Of a stretch of DNA of 17,128 nt, positions 7,068 to 15,272 are shown one piece after another. The translations under genes and the position numbers were made by a program. Positions within the stretch are counted from its first letter, which is position 1. Every line of letters begins with the position of its first letter. Below the pieces are notes generated by a model. It had not been told where the DNA came from. It was given only the letters and a program-made list of their open reading frames with translations, and ran no database searches. Location: assembly GCA_043718985.1 (NCBI GenBank), contig JAYSUQ010000060.1, positions 1 through 17,128 on the forward strand. Direction: 5' to 3'. The stretch is from UBA4416 sp043718985 (GTDB taxonomy: Bacteria; Bacteroidota; Bacteroidia; B-17B0; Aurantibacillaceae).

Positions 7068-7535
7068 CTATTCGGGTTTTAATTCGGATTGATGTACTTC
7101 GTTAATTTTATAAACATCGTCTACATCATCTTCGTTTTCGTTTAATTCGTAATTTGTTTCTTTTTCGATATTAACATTTACAATAATTGGTGGCGGCGTT
7201 GTGTTAAATACCCATGTTAATTCGTTTTTGTAATAATAACCTTGGCGCCAATTATCCCAATAAAAATTATGCCTAGGAAAATATACCCAACGGCGGTTAT
7301 AGTTTCGTTTTGCAGCCCAATGCGGATGATAAATTATTATATGTTTGGGCCGATAATTACTTTTATAAATTACTGTTTTTTTATGACCGCGCTTATTATT
7401 ATGCACAATCACTTTAGTACGACTATTTATTTTTTGATGCCCGTGATTAGCTCTTCCTTTTTGTGCATATGCAGCATTTGTAAATGTTAGCATTAATATT
7501 ACCAACAACGATAAAAGTGCTTTTATTTTTTTCAT
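7068..7535 (-). CDS. Small secreted protein rich in His, Arg, Trp and Tyr, unknown function
   Basis: A 155-residue protein with a clear signal peptide (1-24, cleavage after AYA before QKG). The mature part is strongly basic and aromatic over about 26-105. It has eight histidines between residues 31 and 89, including YHPHW (69-73), and aromatic clusters such as RRWVYFPRHNFYWDNWR (81-97). The C-terminal 30 or so residues are acidic (ENEDDVDD). I do not recognise a named domain; similar small YHPHW/PRHNFYWDNW proteins seem to occur in other Bacteroidota, but I cannot verify this here. The composition suggests binding to metal, nucleic acid or an anionic surface, which is speculation. It lies between rplS and the thioesterase gene with gaps of about 65-160 bases, and may be transcribed alone. 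The ATG at 7533-7535 directly precedes the signal peptide. Confidence 0.8.
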   Translation of the reverse strand: MKKIKALLSLLVILMLTFTNAAYAQKGRANHGHQKINSRTKVIVHNNKRGHKKTVIYKSNYRPKHIIIYHPHWAAKRNYNRRWVYFPRHNFYWDNWRQGYYYKNELTWVFNTTPPPIIVNVNIEKETNYELNENEDDVDDVYKINEVHQSELKPE

Positions 7536-7601
7536 AATTTCTATTTATTTAAGTTACGACTAGTTTGACTATCAAAAAGTACAAAGGTTTAATGTAATAC
7601 A

Positions 7602-8009
7602 CTACCAAATTTTAGAAGTGCGGTAAACGGTACCTTTAAATAAAGCAACTAACTGATTATCAATTTCTTTTTTAATTGTAATTTGATACACACCAATTTT
7701 ATTTGAACAATGTTCTTCTTTAGCTTCGGCAATAATTATATCGTTTAAATGCAAGGCTACCAAATGTGAAATAGAGGTTTCGACAGATACAGATTTTTGC
7801 CCATGTGAGTTTGATGCAAATGCCAATGCGCTATCGGCAAACGAATAGGTAATGCCACCGTGTGCCATACCAAACCCATTTAACATATTAGCGTTTATTT
7901 GCATTTTAAGTTTGCTATAACCTACTCCAGCTTCTAAAATTTGTATGCCTAACCATTTACTAAACGTATCGTTAGCATGCATTTGAGCTACAATTTCATT
8001 ATTTAACAT
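7602..8009 (-). CDS. PaaI-like hotdog-fold thioesterase
   Basis: A 135-residue cytoplasmic protein of the hotdog thioesterase superfamily, PaaI subgroup, which hydrolyses acyl-CoA or aryl-CoA thioesters. The family signature is NGFGMAHGGITYSFADSALAFA (residues 44-65), with His50-Gly-Gly and Asp59 in the usual active-site helix region. A beta-sheet with SVETSISHLV and IGVYQITI follows. Length is normal (about 130-150). No phenylacetate degradation genes are nearby, so the substrate is unknown and a housekeeping CoA-ester clean-up role is equally likely. It begins 9 bases after the rluF-like gene, so the two are probably co-transcribed. Confidence 0.88.
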   Translation of the reverse strand: MLNNEIVAQMHANDTFSKWLGIQILEAGVGYSKLKMQINANMLNGFGMAHGGITYSFADSALAFASNSHGQKSVSVETSISHLVALHLNDIIIAEAKEEHCSNKIGVYQITIKKEIDNQLVALFKGTVYRTSKIW

Positions 8010-8018
8010 ACAACTATT

Positions 8019-8705
8019 TTAAATTAAATTTTTAATTTCTTGCGGTGTTAGTTCACGCCACTCTCCAAGTTTTAAATTTTCGAGCTGTATATTAATAACA
8101 CGTACGCGTTGCAGTTTAACAACTTGGTATTTATATTTATTACACATTTTACGTATTTGCCTATTTAGGCCTTGTTTTAAAATAATACGAAACATACGCT
8201 TACTATTTGGTTCGGCAAATACTTCGCAAGGGCTTGTAACATCGCCTCCTCCAATATCTATTCCTTTTTTTATATCGGCAATAAATTTATCGGTAATTGG
8301 TAGGTTTAAGGTTACAATGTATTCTTTTTCGTGTTCAAATTTTGGGTTGCCAATTTTATCAATTAAGCTAGCAACATTGGTTAATAATATTAATCCTTCC
8401 GAATCTTTATCTAAACGGCCAATGGGGTAAATGTTTTCGGGATGTTTGATTGCTGCAATAATATTATCTTCAATTTTTTCGGAAGTACAAACAATACCTT
8501 TTGGTTTATTGTAAGCAATTGTGGTTGGTATAAATTGTTTTTCAATAACTCGAACTTTGTTAACCTCTACAACATCTCCTTTATTAACTACAGCATTATA
8601 TTTTGCTAATTTTTTATTTATTAATACGCGGTTTTCGTTTAGTAAAATTAATGCGTTTCGTACCGAGCATTTAGTGTGTTGACTGATGTATTTATCTATT
8701 TTCAA
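8019..8705 (-). CDS. rluF: RNA pseudouridine synthase, RsuA/RluF type
   Basis: Converts a specific uridine in rRNA to pseudouridine. The 228-residue protein has an N-terminal S4 RNA-binding domain (about 1-48: KIDKYISQHTKCSVRNALILL) and a pseudouridine synthase domain with the RsuA/RluB/E/F signature GRLDKDSEGLILLTN (96-110), whose Asp99 is the catalytic aspartate. The C-terminal GLNRQIRKMCNKYKYQV segment is also typical. RluF in E. coli modifies U2604 of 23S rRNA; the subfamily call here is by overall resemblance and could be RluB or RluE instead. The first gene of a two-gene unit with the thioesterase. The ATG at 8703-8705 starts the S4 domain directly. Confidence 0.85.
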   Translation of the reverse strand: MKIDKYISQHTKCSVRNALILLNENRVLINKKLAKYNAVVNKGDVVEVNKVRVIEKQFIPTTIAYNKPKGIVCTSEKIEDNIIAAIKHPENIYPIGRLDKDSEGLILLTNVASLIDKIGNPKFEHEKEYIVTLNLPITDKFIADIKKGIDIGGGDVTSPCEVFAEPNSKRMFRIILKQGLNRQIRKMCNKYKYQVVKLQRVRVINIQLENLKLGEWRELTPQEIKNLI

Positions 8706-8796
8706 AATTGTTATTTTTGTATTTAATTGTTATTTTTTTAATGCAGATAAATAATTTAAACAATTATGTAACAACACTTTTTGCTAAAATTAGTTA

Positions 8797-10248
8797 TTAG
8801 TTTTGTTTAATGTTTAGTAATTCTTTTACCTTCTCTATATCTTTATCTTTTCCCTTTAATACATCATCAATACTATAACTTGTATGGTAATTAGGCATAA
8901 CTCCGTAACCATTATTTGTTACATTAATGTGATGGTAAATATGATACAGTGGTACACTTAATCGTATTTTTGAATTTGGCAAAACTAATTTACTACTTAC
9001 AATGGCATTACTACCCGCAAGGTTTCCACCTGTTTCGGTACCAATAGTTTTGGCATTAATTTTATTTTTTAAATAACTTGCGGCAATACAACTCATACTA
9101 AACGATTTGCCATTTGTTAACACAAACACATTGCCCTTAAACCCATTCTTATTTTGAGGCAAAGCTATAAAATAACGCCTTAACCGCCATTTTTTTGGCA
9201 AAACAGGCATAACATTAAATGCTAAAAGTTGTGTTAATCGTATTGCCCAATGTGATTTTAAGCGTGGATTCATAAATTCTAATACACGCCGTTTATCAAA
9301 ACTAACTATTGGTGCTTTTGGCAGTAAGTATGATAAAAAATAAAGTCCCTTTGTTATTTGACCACCGCCATTATTACGCAAATCAATTACTACATTACTT
9401 ATTTTTTTTTGCTTAATATCTTTAAAAGTTTGTTTAAAAAAACTACGCCAATGCTTTCCATTAAATGCGTTAATATCAATTACGGCAGTTGTTTTGTTTG
9501 AGTCTAATAAATAATATGCGCACGTTTTTATTTTTTTTATTAAAACAATTGTATCTCGTTTAGCAAAATAAACGGTATCTTTTTTATTATCAATACCTGT
9601 TAATGTATAACTAGTTACTATGCCATTTTTGTGTTTAATTGTTATTGGGTAATTAGGTTTAAAGCCATAACAAAACGAATAAAAATATTTAAACCAATCA
9701 AATTTTAAGGCGTCTTTTTTTTGAGTTGTGTTATAACCATCAGAACTATAAATGCTATAAATAGTTTTTAAAACCGTTGGTACACTTTGCTTATTAAAAG
9801 CAATTATTTCATCGCCACTTTTAATAGTTGTATCGCTTGTTAAATTATTAAATACATACAGTTTATTTTCATCATCAATAAACGTATTAAGTGGTAAAAC
9901 TAATCGGCCAGTTTTTTCAACTGTTTTAACATAGTTTTTAGAACCACCGGCATCACTATGTCCGCATCCAATTTTAGTAATTATTTGCCTTATGTAAAAC
10001 CGACATTGCATTTCGGTTAATGGCGAATCTATTTTTAATTTTAATTTACAGATAAACTCATGTAACGAATCTTTACTAATGTATTTATAAGGATCGGGGT
10101 GGTATTTTAAAAAATATTTTTCGGTATAATCAATATCTTTTAATACCTCGGTAACCGAAAATTTATAATTAATATTATAGTTTTTGTTTTGCGAAAAACT
10201 ACATAAATAACTGACGCAAAATAAAATAGTAACTACATAACATTTCAT
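8797..10248 (-). CDS. Secreted S41-family peptidase
   Basis: A 483-residue secreted protein with a signal peptide (1-19, CSFSQ) and a C-terminal S41 (Tsp/tricorn-like) peptidase domain. Visible family features are IGCGHSD (93-99, the GxGH motif often seen in this group), a PDZ-like stretch with IKSGDEIIAFN (142-152), VVIDLRNNGGGQ (286-297), and the nucleophile region VLTNGKSFSMSCIAA (376-390), where Ser384 aligns with the catalytic serine. A lysine at the CtpA position (about 25 residues later) is missing: the segment reads TETGGNLAGS. If active, it probably uses His97 rather than a Ser-Lys dyad; this is inference. It begins one base after gldC ends, so the two genes are co-transcribed. The substrate is unknown. 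Confidence 0.88.
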   Translation of the reverse strand: MKCYVVTILFCVSYLCSFSQNKNYNINYKFSVTEVLKDIDYTEKYFLKYHPDPYKYISKDSLHEFICKLKLKIDSPLTEMQCRFYIRQIITKIGCGHSDAGGSKNYVKTVEKTGRLVLPLNTFIDDENKLYVFNNLTSDTTIKSGDEIIAFNKQSVPTVLKTIYSIYSSDGYNTTQKKDALKFDWFKYFYSFCYGFKPNYPITIKHKNGIVTSYTLTGIDNKKDTVYFAKRDTIVLIKKIKTCAYYLLDSNKTTAVIDINAFNGKHWRSFFKQTFKDIKQKKISNVVIDLRNNGGGQITKGLYFLSYLLPKAPIVSFDKRRVLEFMNPRLKSHWAIRLTQLLAFNVMPVLPKKWRLRRYFIALPQNKNGFKGNVFVLTNGKSFSMSCIAASYLKNKINAKTIGTETGGNLAGSNAIVSSKLVLPNSKIRLSVPLYHIYHHINVTNNGYGVMPNYHTSYSIDDVLKGKDKDIEKVKELLNIKQN

Positions 10249-10249
10249 T

Positions 10250-10579
10250 TTAGTTATCGGCTAAAACGCCCATTCGCTTCCCTAGCCCACTCATGTATTC
10301 ACGTATATCTTTTACAGTAGCCTCATCATTTGTAGCTCTTAAATAAGTATCGGTTAAAGTAACTATGTTTTGATGGAAAAACTTTTTCATTTCATCAACA
10401 CTCATGTCTTTTGTCCACAAATCTATACGCATGGTGTTATTTTCTTTTTCATCCCAAAGGGCTAACATCATACTTTTGCAAACACTACCTTCGCTTGCAT
10501 CTGTTGCTTCCCATTCTATTTTTTGAGGTAATTGATTTTCATCAACCGTAATATTTAATTTAATTGTAGATGTAGGCAT
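10250..10579 (-). CDS. gldC: Gliding motility protein GldC
   Basis: A 109-residue cytoplasmic protein of the GldC family, found only in Bacteroidota. The diagnostic block MRIDLWTKDMSVDEMKKFFHQN (residues about 50-71) and the following LTDTYLRATNDE match GldC proteins as I know them from Flavobacterium. No signal peptide is seen. In Flavobacterium GldC was linked genetically to gliding, aiding GldB and secretion-system function, but it is not essential for the motor itself. gldB, its usual neighbour in Flavobacterium, is not here; an S41 peptidase gene follows instead. The ATG is at 10577-10579. Presence of gldC alone does not prove the organism glides. Confidence 0.93.
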   Translation of the reverse strand: MPTSTIKLNITVDENQLPQKIEWEATDASEGSVCKSMMLALWDEKENNTMRIDLWTKDMSVDEMKKFFHQNIVTLTDTYLRATNDEATVKDIREYMSGLGKRMGVLADN

Positions 10580-10605
10580 TTTTAAACTATTTTTTAGTTG
10601 TTACT

Positions 10606-10647
10606 TTTTTTAAGATATATTTATCTTAAAAAATTATTTTTTAAGAT
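10606..10647. repeat. 12-bp inverted repeat plus a third half-site between gldC and the methyltransferase gene
   Basis: TTTTTTAAGATA (10606-10617) and its exact complement (10622-10633) are separated by four bases. A further copy of TTTTTTAAGAT lies at 10637-10647. The element sits in the 133-bp region between two divergent start codons, so it cannot terminate either gene. It could be an operator or simply AT-rich structure. Confidence 0.5.
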
Positions 10648-10700
10648 TGCTAATTTAATTAAAAAATGTTTTTAAATCTTAATAAAAACAATAATAACAA

Positions 10701-10708
10701 TACATTTG
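10701..10708 (+). promoter_or_regulatory. -7 box four bases before the methyltransferase start codon
   Basis: TACATTTG matches TAnnTTTG exactly. The ATG begins only four bases later (10713), so transcription should start at or next to the start codon and give a leaderless mRNA. No TTG lies at the expected -33 distance. Confidence 0.6.
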
Positions 10709-10712
10709 TGGT

Positions 10713-11894
10713 ATGACAGTTTATAACAAAATTACACTACATAATGGTAAAGAAATTTCAATTCAACGCTTTCATCCTTGGATATTTTCGGGAGCTATAA
10801 AAACACCAATTGATAATTTAATTGATGGCGAAGTTATAGAGGTATACTCGGCTAAAGAACAATTTTTAGGAATTGCTCATTACCAAAAAGGTAGTATTAG
10901 TGGCCGAATTATTAGTTTTAGTAAACAACAAATTAATGTTGATTTTTGGGTAAATAAAATTGAAAAGGCATTTACCTATCGTCAGTTTTTAAATTTAAGT
11001 AACGCGCACACCAATGTTTTTCGTTTAATTTTTGGAGAAGGCGATGGCTGCCCTGGCTTAATATTAGATTATTATGATGGGCACATCGTTTTTCAGGCAC
11101 ACAGCATTGGTATGCACAAAAGTAAAACAGATATTACCGAAGCACTAAGCCATGTATTTAAAGAAAAATTAAAAAGTGTGTATGATAAAAGTGCCGAAAC
11201 CTTACCAAACAATTACAAAACTGGCATTACCAATCAGTTTTTGTTTGGAGCATTAAACAACGATTTAATTGTGTTAGAAAACAACGTAAAATTTTATATT
11301 GATTTTATTAATGGTCAAAAAACTGGCTTTTTTATCGATCAACGCGATAGTAGAGAATTACTTGGTAAATATTGTAAAGATAAACGCGTGTTAAACACTT
11401 TTAGTTACACTGGAGGCTTTAGTATGTATGCGGCAAAAAATGGCTGCAGTTTAATTCACTCGGTCGATTCGAGCCAAAAAGCAATTGATTTGTGTGCTAA
11501 AAATGCAACCTTAAACAATGTATCTAATCACGAAGGCTTTGCATTAGATACGTTTGATTATTTAAAAGATCAAGGTAAAAATTACGATGTTATTATTCTT
11601 GATCCACCTGCATTTGCAAAAAGCCGTGATGTATCGCATAACGCCGTAATAGGTTACAAACGGTTAAACCAAATGGCATTGCAAAACATAAAAAAAGGGG
11701 GTATTTTATTTACATATTCGTGCTCGGGTGTTATTGATAAAAAATTATTTTACAATACCGTAACTGCTGCTGCAATTGAAAGTAGGCGAAATATGAAACT
11801 ATTGCACACATTAAGTCAACCTGCCGATCATCCAATTATACCAAATTTTCCGGAAGGAGAATATTTAAAAGGATTAGCGTTTTATGTGGATTAA
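10713..11894 (+). CDS. rlmI: RlmI-type 23S rRNA (cytosine-C5) methyltransferase
   Basis: SAM-dependent class I methyltransferase of the RlmI type, which in E. coli makes m5C1962 in 23S rRNA. The 393-residue length is right for the family. The N-terminus forms a PUA-like RNA-binding domain (about 5-75: HPWIFSGAI, GxVI.VYS). A middle domain includes RLIFGEGDGCPGLILDYY (104-121). GQKTGFFIDQR (201-211) and the SAM-binding loop VLNTFSYTGGFSMYA (226-240) follow. LDPPAFAKSR (296-305) is motif IV and TYSCSG (334-339) carries the catalytic Cys337. The C-terminus HPIIPNFPEGEYLKGL is typical. It diverges from gldC and precedes an ABC exporter pair. The exact target base in this organism is inferred from homology. 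Confidence 0.9.
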   Translation: MTVYNKITLHNGKEISIQRFHPWIFSGAIKTPIDNLIDGEVIEVYSAKEQFLGIAHYQKGSISGRIISFSKQQINVDFWVNKIEKAFTYRQFLNLSNAHTNVFRLIFGEGDGCPGLILDYYDGHIVFQAHSIGMHKSKTDITEALSHVFKEKLKSVYDKSAETLPNNYKTGITNQFLFGALNNDLIVLENNVKFYIDFINGQKTGFFIDQRDSRELLGKYCKDKRVLNTFSYTGGFSMYAAKNGCSLIHSVDSSQKAIDLCAKNATLNNVSNHEGFALDTFDYLKDQGKNYDVIILDPPAFAKSRDVSHNAVIGYKRLNQMALQNIKKGGILFTYSCSGVIDKKLFYNTVTAAAIESRRNMKLLHTLSQPADHPIIPNFPEGEYLKGLAFYVD

Positions 11895-11939
11895 AAATTA
11901 ATTTGAAAAAAAAGATACGCTTTAAACAATAAAAATTTA

Positions 11940-12890
11940 ATGGAAGCACTACTCGAAGTAAAAAACATTTGCAAGCAATATGATAAACACACCGCTTTAA
12001 ATAATGTGAGTTTAATAGTTCCAAAGCAAACAATATTTGGATTACTTGGCCCAAATGGCGCTGGTAAAACATCGTTAATTCGTATCATAAATCAAATTAC
12101 GGGCCCCGATAGTGGCGAAGTTTTTTTAAATGGCGAAAAATTACAACCAAAGCATGTTAACATAATTGGTTATTTGCCCGAAGAGCGTGGTTTGTATAAA
12201 AAAATGAGTGTTGGAGAGCAGGTTATGTACTTGGCCCAATTAAAAGGTTTAAGCAAAGCTGATGCAAAAACAAAATTAATTTATTGGTTTAAAAAATTTG
12301 AGATAGAAACGTGGTGGGATAAAAAAATTGAAGAGCTAAGTAAAGGAATGCAACAAAAAATACAATTTATTGTAACCGTTTTACACGAACCTAAACTATT
12401 AATACTTGATGAACCCTTTAGTGGTTTTGACCCAATTAACGCTCAACTCATTAAAAACGAAATTTTAGAATTAAGAGACAAAGGAGCTACCATTATTTTT
12501 AGCACACATAATATGGGAAGTGTTGAAGAGTTGTGCGATAATATTGCTTTAATTAATAAATCAGAAAAATTATTAGATGGCAGTGTAGCCGATATAAAAA
12601 AACAATATAAAAGTAATACTTATAACATAGCATTTAAAGGAAACTTAATGGGCTTTACAAATGCGATGTGGGCTGGTGCCGAAATATTAAATAAAAAATC
12701 GGAGGCAGATGTACATACTTTAACCGTAAAATTATTACGCGATACTACGCCAAACGAATTGTTACAAGCAGTACTTAACTCAGGCCAAATAATTAATTAT
12801 AATCAAATTACGCCATCAATGAATGATATTTTTATATCTGTAGTTGAAAACAAAACTACACTTAACACCCAAAGCACATTTACTGAGTAA
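11940..12890 (+). CDS. ABC exporter ATP-binding protein, NatA-like
   Basis: A 316-residue ATPase subunit of an ABC-2 type exporter. Motifs in order: Walker A GPNGAGKT (37-44), the characteristic IGYLPEERGLY (76-86) of the NatA-like group in the Q-loop region, signature LSKGMQQK (133-140), Walker B LLILDEPF (153-160) and H-loop STHNM (188-192, His190). About 90 residues after the nucleotide-binding domain form a C-terminal extension like DUF4162. It is cytoplasmic and should pair with the membrane protein encoded just downstream. In Bacillus NatAB exports sodium, but this family includes exporters for many substrates and nothing here identifies the cargo. It begins 45 bases after the methyltransferase gene. 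Confidence 0.93.
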   Translation: MEALLEVKNICKQYDKHTALNNVSLIVPKQTIFGLLGPNGAGKTSLIRIINQITGPDSGEVFLNGEKLQPKHVNIIGYLPEERGLYKKMSVGEQVMYLAQLKGLSKADAKTKLIYWFKKFEIETWWDKKIEELSKGMQQKIQFIVTVLHEPKLLILDEPFSGFDPINAQLIKNEILELRDKGATIIFSTHNMGSVEELCDNIALINKSEKLLDGSVADIKKQYKSNTYNIAFKGNLMGFTNAMWAGAEILNKKSEADVHTLTVKLLRDTTPNELLQAVLNSGQIINYNQITPSMNDIFISVVENKTTLNTQSTFTE

Positions 12891-12977
12891 ATTGTTAATA
12901 ACAATTAATTTTCAGTTTAAATATTGCTTCAATAAAATAAATACAAAAAGTATAACAAATTTTTACCCATCATTTAT

Positions 12978-14321
12978 ATGAATAAATTACTTCTCATAAT
13001 ACAACGCGAATACTTTAGTCGTGTAAAAAAGAAATCGTTTTTATTAATGACAATTCTTGGTCCTTTATTAATGGCAGGTTTAATGGTTGTTCCTATTTGG
13101 ATGTCGATGCGCGAAAAAACCGACCATCAAATTATGGTGTTAGATTACAGCGGTTTATTTGTTGATAAAATTCCGAATAGTAAACAAATTAAATTTACAT
13201 ATGGTGCAGAGTCGTTAGCATCGGCAAAAGCAAAATTAAAAGATGGTCCGTTTGATTTGATTATGGAGATTCCAAAAGAAATTTTAAACTCATCAAAAGC
13301 AACACCCATTTTATATTACGAAAAACAAGCAGGCATAACAACCGAGCAATACATTACCAATACAATTGAAAACATTTTATTTGATTACCGCTTACAAGGT
13401 GATAGTATTGATGTTTTAAAAATTGATAAAGCGAGACGCCCTGTTGAGTTAGTTACCTTAAAAGTAAAAGCTAATGGTAAAGATGAAAAAACAAATACCG
13501 AATTAAATATGGGCGTAGGTATGTTTTGTGCTATAGCAATTTATTTTATGATTTTTTTATACGGTACGCAAGTTATGCGTGGCGTAATTGAAGAAAAAAC
13601 AAATCGTATAATAGAAGTAATTGTATCGTCGGTTACACCGTTTCAGTTAATGCTTGGCAAAATTATTGGCGTTGCATTGGTTGGCTTAACACAGTTTGTT
13701 TTATGGATAGTGCTCACTTTTGCTTTAACATCAGTAGTTACCAGCACGTTTTTTAAAAATCAATTAAACGATACTTTAAAACATAACACACAAATAGAAC
13801 AAGTAATGCATAATGATGTTTTAGCAAAACCCGATAAAATGGAAAAAATTGCAACTACAACAGATGCTATTAATTTATTTAACTATGCAGAAGGCTTAAA
13901 CATACCATTAATATTATGCTGCTTTGCCTTTTATTTTTTAGTTGGCTACTTACTTTATGCGGCATTATTTGCAGCAGTTGGCTCGGCAGTTGATAACGAA
14001 GCCGACACGCAACAATTTATAATGCCTGTAACAATACCTTTAATTTTAGGTTTTGTTATTGCGCAAGGCATTATGCAAGACCCAAATAGTACGATGGCTC
14101 AGTTTTTTTCAATTTTTCCGTTAACATCTCCAATTGTAATGATGGTGCGCTTGCCTTTTGATGTGCCAATGTGGGAGTTAGCCTTATCTATGGTAATGTT
14201 AATTGTAGGGTTTTTGTTTTTTACGTGGGTTGCTGGTAAAATTTATCGTACAGGTATTTTAATGTACGGTAAAAAAACTACGTGGAAAGAATTAGGAAAG
14301 TGGTTGTTTTATAAAGGATAA
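12978..14321 (+). CDS. ABC-2 type exporter permease, NatB-like
   Basis: A 447-residue membrane subunit of the exporter. The N-terminal IIQREYFSRVKKKSFLLMTILGP pattern is typical of NatB-like permeases. Hydrophobic spans lie near residues 20-42, 178-200, 222-253, 310-338, 348-366 and 401-424. Between the first and second is a large extracytoplasmic loop of about 135 residues, as expected for ABC2_membrane_3 proteins. EEKTNRIIEVIVSSVTPFQLMLGKI (cytosolic loop after the second span) is the conserved coupling region. It follows the ATPase gene after 87 bases, close enough to share a transcript. Its 3' end converges on the potassium channel gene with only six bases between stop codons and no visible terminator. 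The substrate is not identifiable. Confidence 0.9.
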   Translation: MNKLLLIIQREYFSRVKKKSFLLMTILGPLLMAGLMVVPIWMSMREKTDHQIMVLDYSGLFVDKIPNSKQIKFTYGAESLASAKAKLKDGPFDLIMEIPKEILNSSKATPILYYEKQAGITTEQYITNTIENILFDYRLQGDSIDVLKIDKARRPVELVTLKVKANGKDEKTNTELNMGVGMFCAIAIYFMIFLYGTQVMRGVIEEKTNRIIEVIVSSVTPFQLMLGKIIGVALVGLTQFVLWIVLTFALTSVVTSTFFKNQLNDTLKHNTQIEQVMHNDVLAKPDKMEKIATTTDAINLFNYAEGLNIPLILCCFAFYFLVGYLLYAALFAAVGSAVDNEADTQQFIMPVTIPLILGFVIAQGIMQDPNSTMAQFFSIFPLTSPIVMMVRLPFDVPMWELALSMVMLIVGFLFFTWVAGKIYRTGILMYGKKTTWKELGKWLFYKG

Positions 14322-14327
14322 TTTAAT

Positions 14328-15272
14328 TTACAAAATTTTTTGAGTAGAGTGAATATCGTTTATATTAATACCTAAACTACCGTTTTTATGTTGAGTTTGA
14401 GTTAAAGGTACAAATTTAGAATCCCACATAATTTCGTTTGATTTGTAAGATGTACGTGAATAAACCATTTGATAAAAAGTTTCGTTAGTTGCTTTTATCG
14501 AAATAATAAACTCTACATCGTTTTCAATAAAATCAGTTTCGGTTAAATTTAATAAGGGGCTAGTTAAGTTAATGGCGTGTACAATTGTCCAACTAAGTGG
14601 TAAAAAATTTATTTTGTGGCGCTCTAATTCTAAATTATGAAAATCGCGACGTTTTGTTTCCTTATTATTAATAGCAATTGTTACTTGCGCTTCAATTTCA
14701 ATTAATTCGTTTTGCTTTTTATTTGCAACTCTAAACATAAATGCTTTTCCGTTTAAATAAGGTGCTACAACCGCATTACTACTGTATTGCAAATGTGCGT
14801 TTGGGCGAAAAAACCTTCCGTACAACAAACCTGTAATTAATGCAAATCCCATTAAACCAACCATCGACTCTATTGCAGCCACCGAACTTGCTAAAGAACT
14901 TACTGGGTAAATATGGCCATAACCAACAGTAGTAAGTGTTTGAGCGCTAAAAAAAAATAAATTAAAAAAATTATCTAATGAACATTGGTTACTTAAACCA
15001 CCAAAACTAGTTACACCAATAAAAAAATAAATTACCGCAAACAAGGTATTTGCAATAACATAAACACTAAGTATTAAAATTAATAATTGAAACCATTTTA
15101 AATTAACGAGCCAATGAAAGCCATCAAAACTGTTGAAAAAATTACCCGCATTGCGCTTAATATTTACCGAACCATCTTTATTTAAAAACCGAACCGATTG
15201 GTTATAATTTTTATTACCAAAACCTAATTCAGTTTCGTTGTTTTTTTGTTTGTTAAACATTTCTTTAATCAT
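14328..15272 (-). CDS. Inward-rectifier-type potassium channel (KirBac family)
   Basis: A 314-residue two-transmembrane potassium channel subunit, expected to form tetramers in the inner membrane. TM1 is about 60-87, the pore helix and filter are about 101-125, and TM2 is about 128-152. The selectivity filter TTVGYGHIYP contains TVGYG (115-119), with His120 where channels of the KirBac1.1 type usually have Asp. The remainder (about 155-314) matches the Kir cytoplasmic immunoglobulin-like domain: RFFRPNAHLQYSSNAVVAPY, FMFRVANKK and the later LPLSWTIVHAI. It is on the opposite strand to both neighbours, only 11 bases from the divergent SCO1-like gene. A second ATG at 15258-15260 (residue 5) is an alternative start that would avoid the overlap with the SCO promoter. 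Confidence 0.92.
   Translation of the reverse strand: MIKEMFNKQKNNETELGFGNKNYNQSVRFLNKDGSVNIKRNAGNFFNSFDGFHWLVNLKWFQLLILILSVYVIANTLFAVIYFFIGVTSFGGLSNQCSLDNFFNLFFFSAQTLTTVGYGHIYPVSSLASSVAAIESMVGLMGFALITGLLYGRFFRPNAHLQYSSNAVVAPYLNGKAFMFRVANKKQNELIEIEAQVTIAINNKETKRRDFHNLELERHKINFLPLSWTIVHAINLTSPLLNLTETDFIENDVEFIISIKATNETFYQMVYSRTSYKSNEIMWDSKFVPLTQTQHKNGSLGININDIHSTQKIL

Noticed and set aside
6086..7490. Plus-strand open frames at 6086-6280 and 7242-7490
   Set aside because: Antisense by-products of the TlpA-like gene and the 155-residue protein gene.
8706..8737. Repeat of AATTGTTATTTTT at 8706-8718 and 8725-8737
   Set aside because: Low-complexity A/T sequence in a short intergenic gap; not distinguishable from chance.
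8751..8767. Hairpin-like ATAATT...AATTAT downstream of the S41 peptidase gene
   Set aside because: Six A/T pairs only and no following T run on the minus strand; not a credible terminator.
11836..12088. Two minus-strand open frames between the methyltransferase and ABC ATPase genes
   Set aside because: They are antisense to the start of the ABC ATPase gene and the end of the methyltransferase gene and show no motif.
12891..12905. ATTGTTAATAACAAT palindrome just after the ABC ATPase stop codon
   Set aside because: Seven-base A/T-rich arms with a one-base centre and no T run; too weak for a terminator or an operator call.
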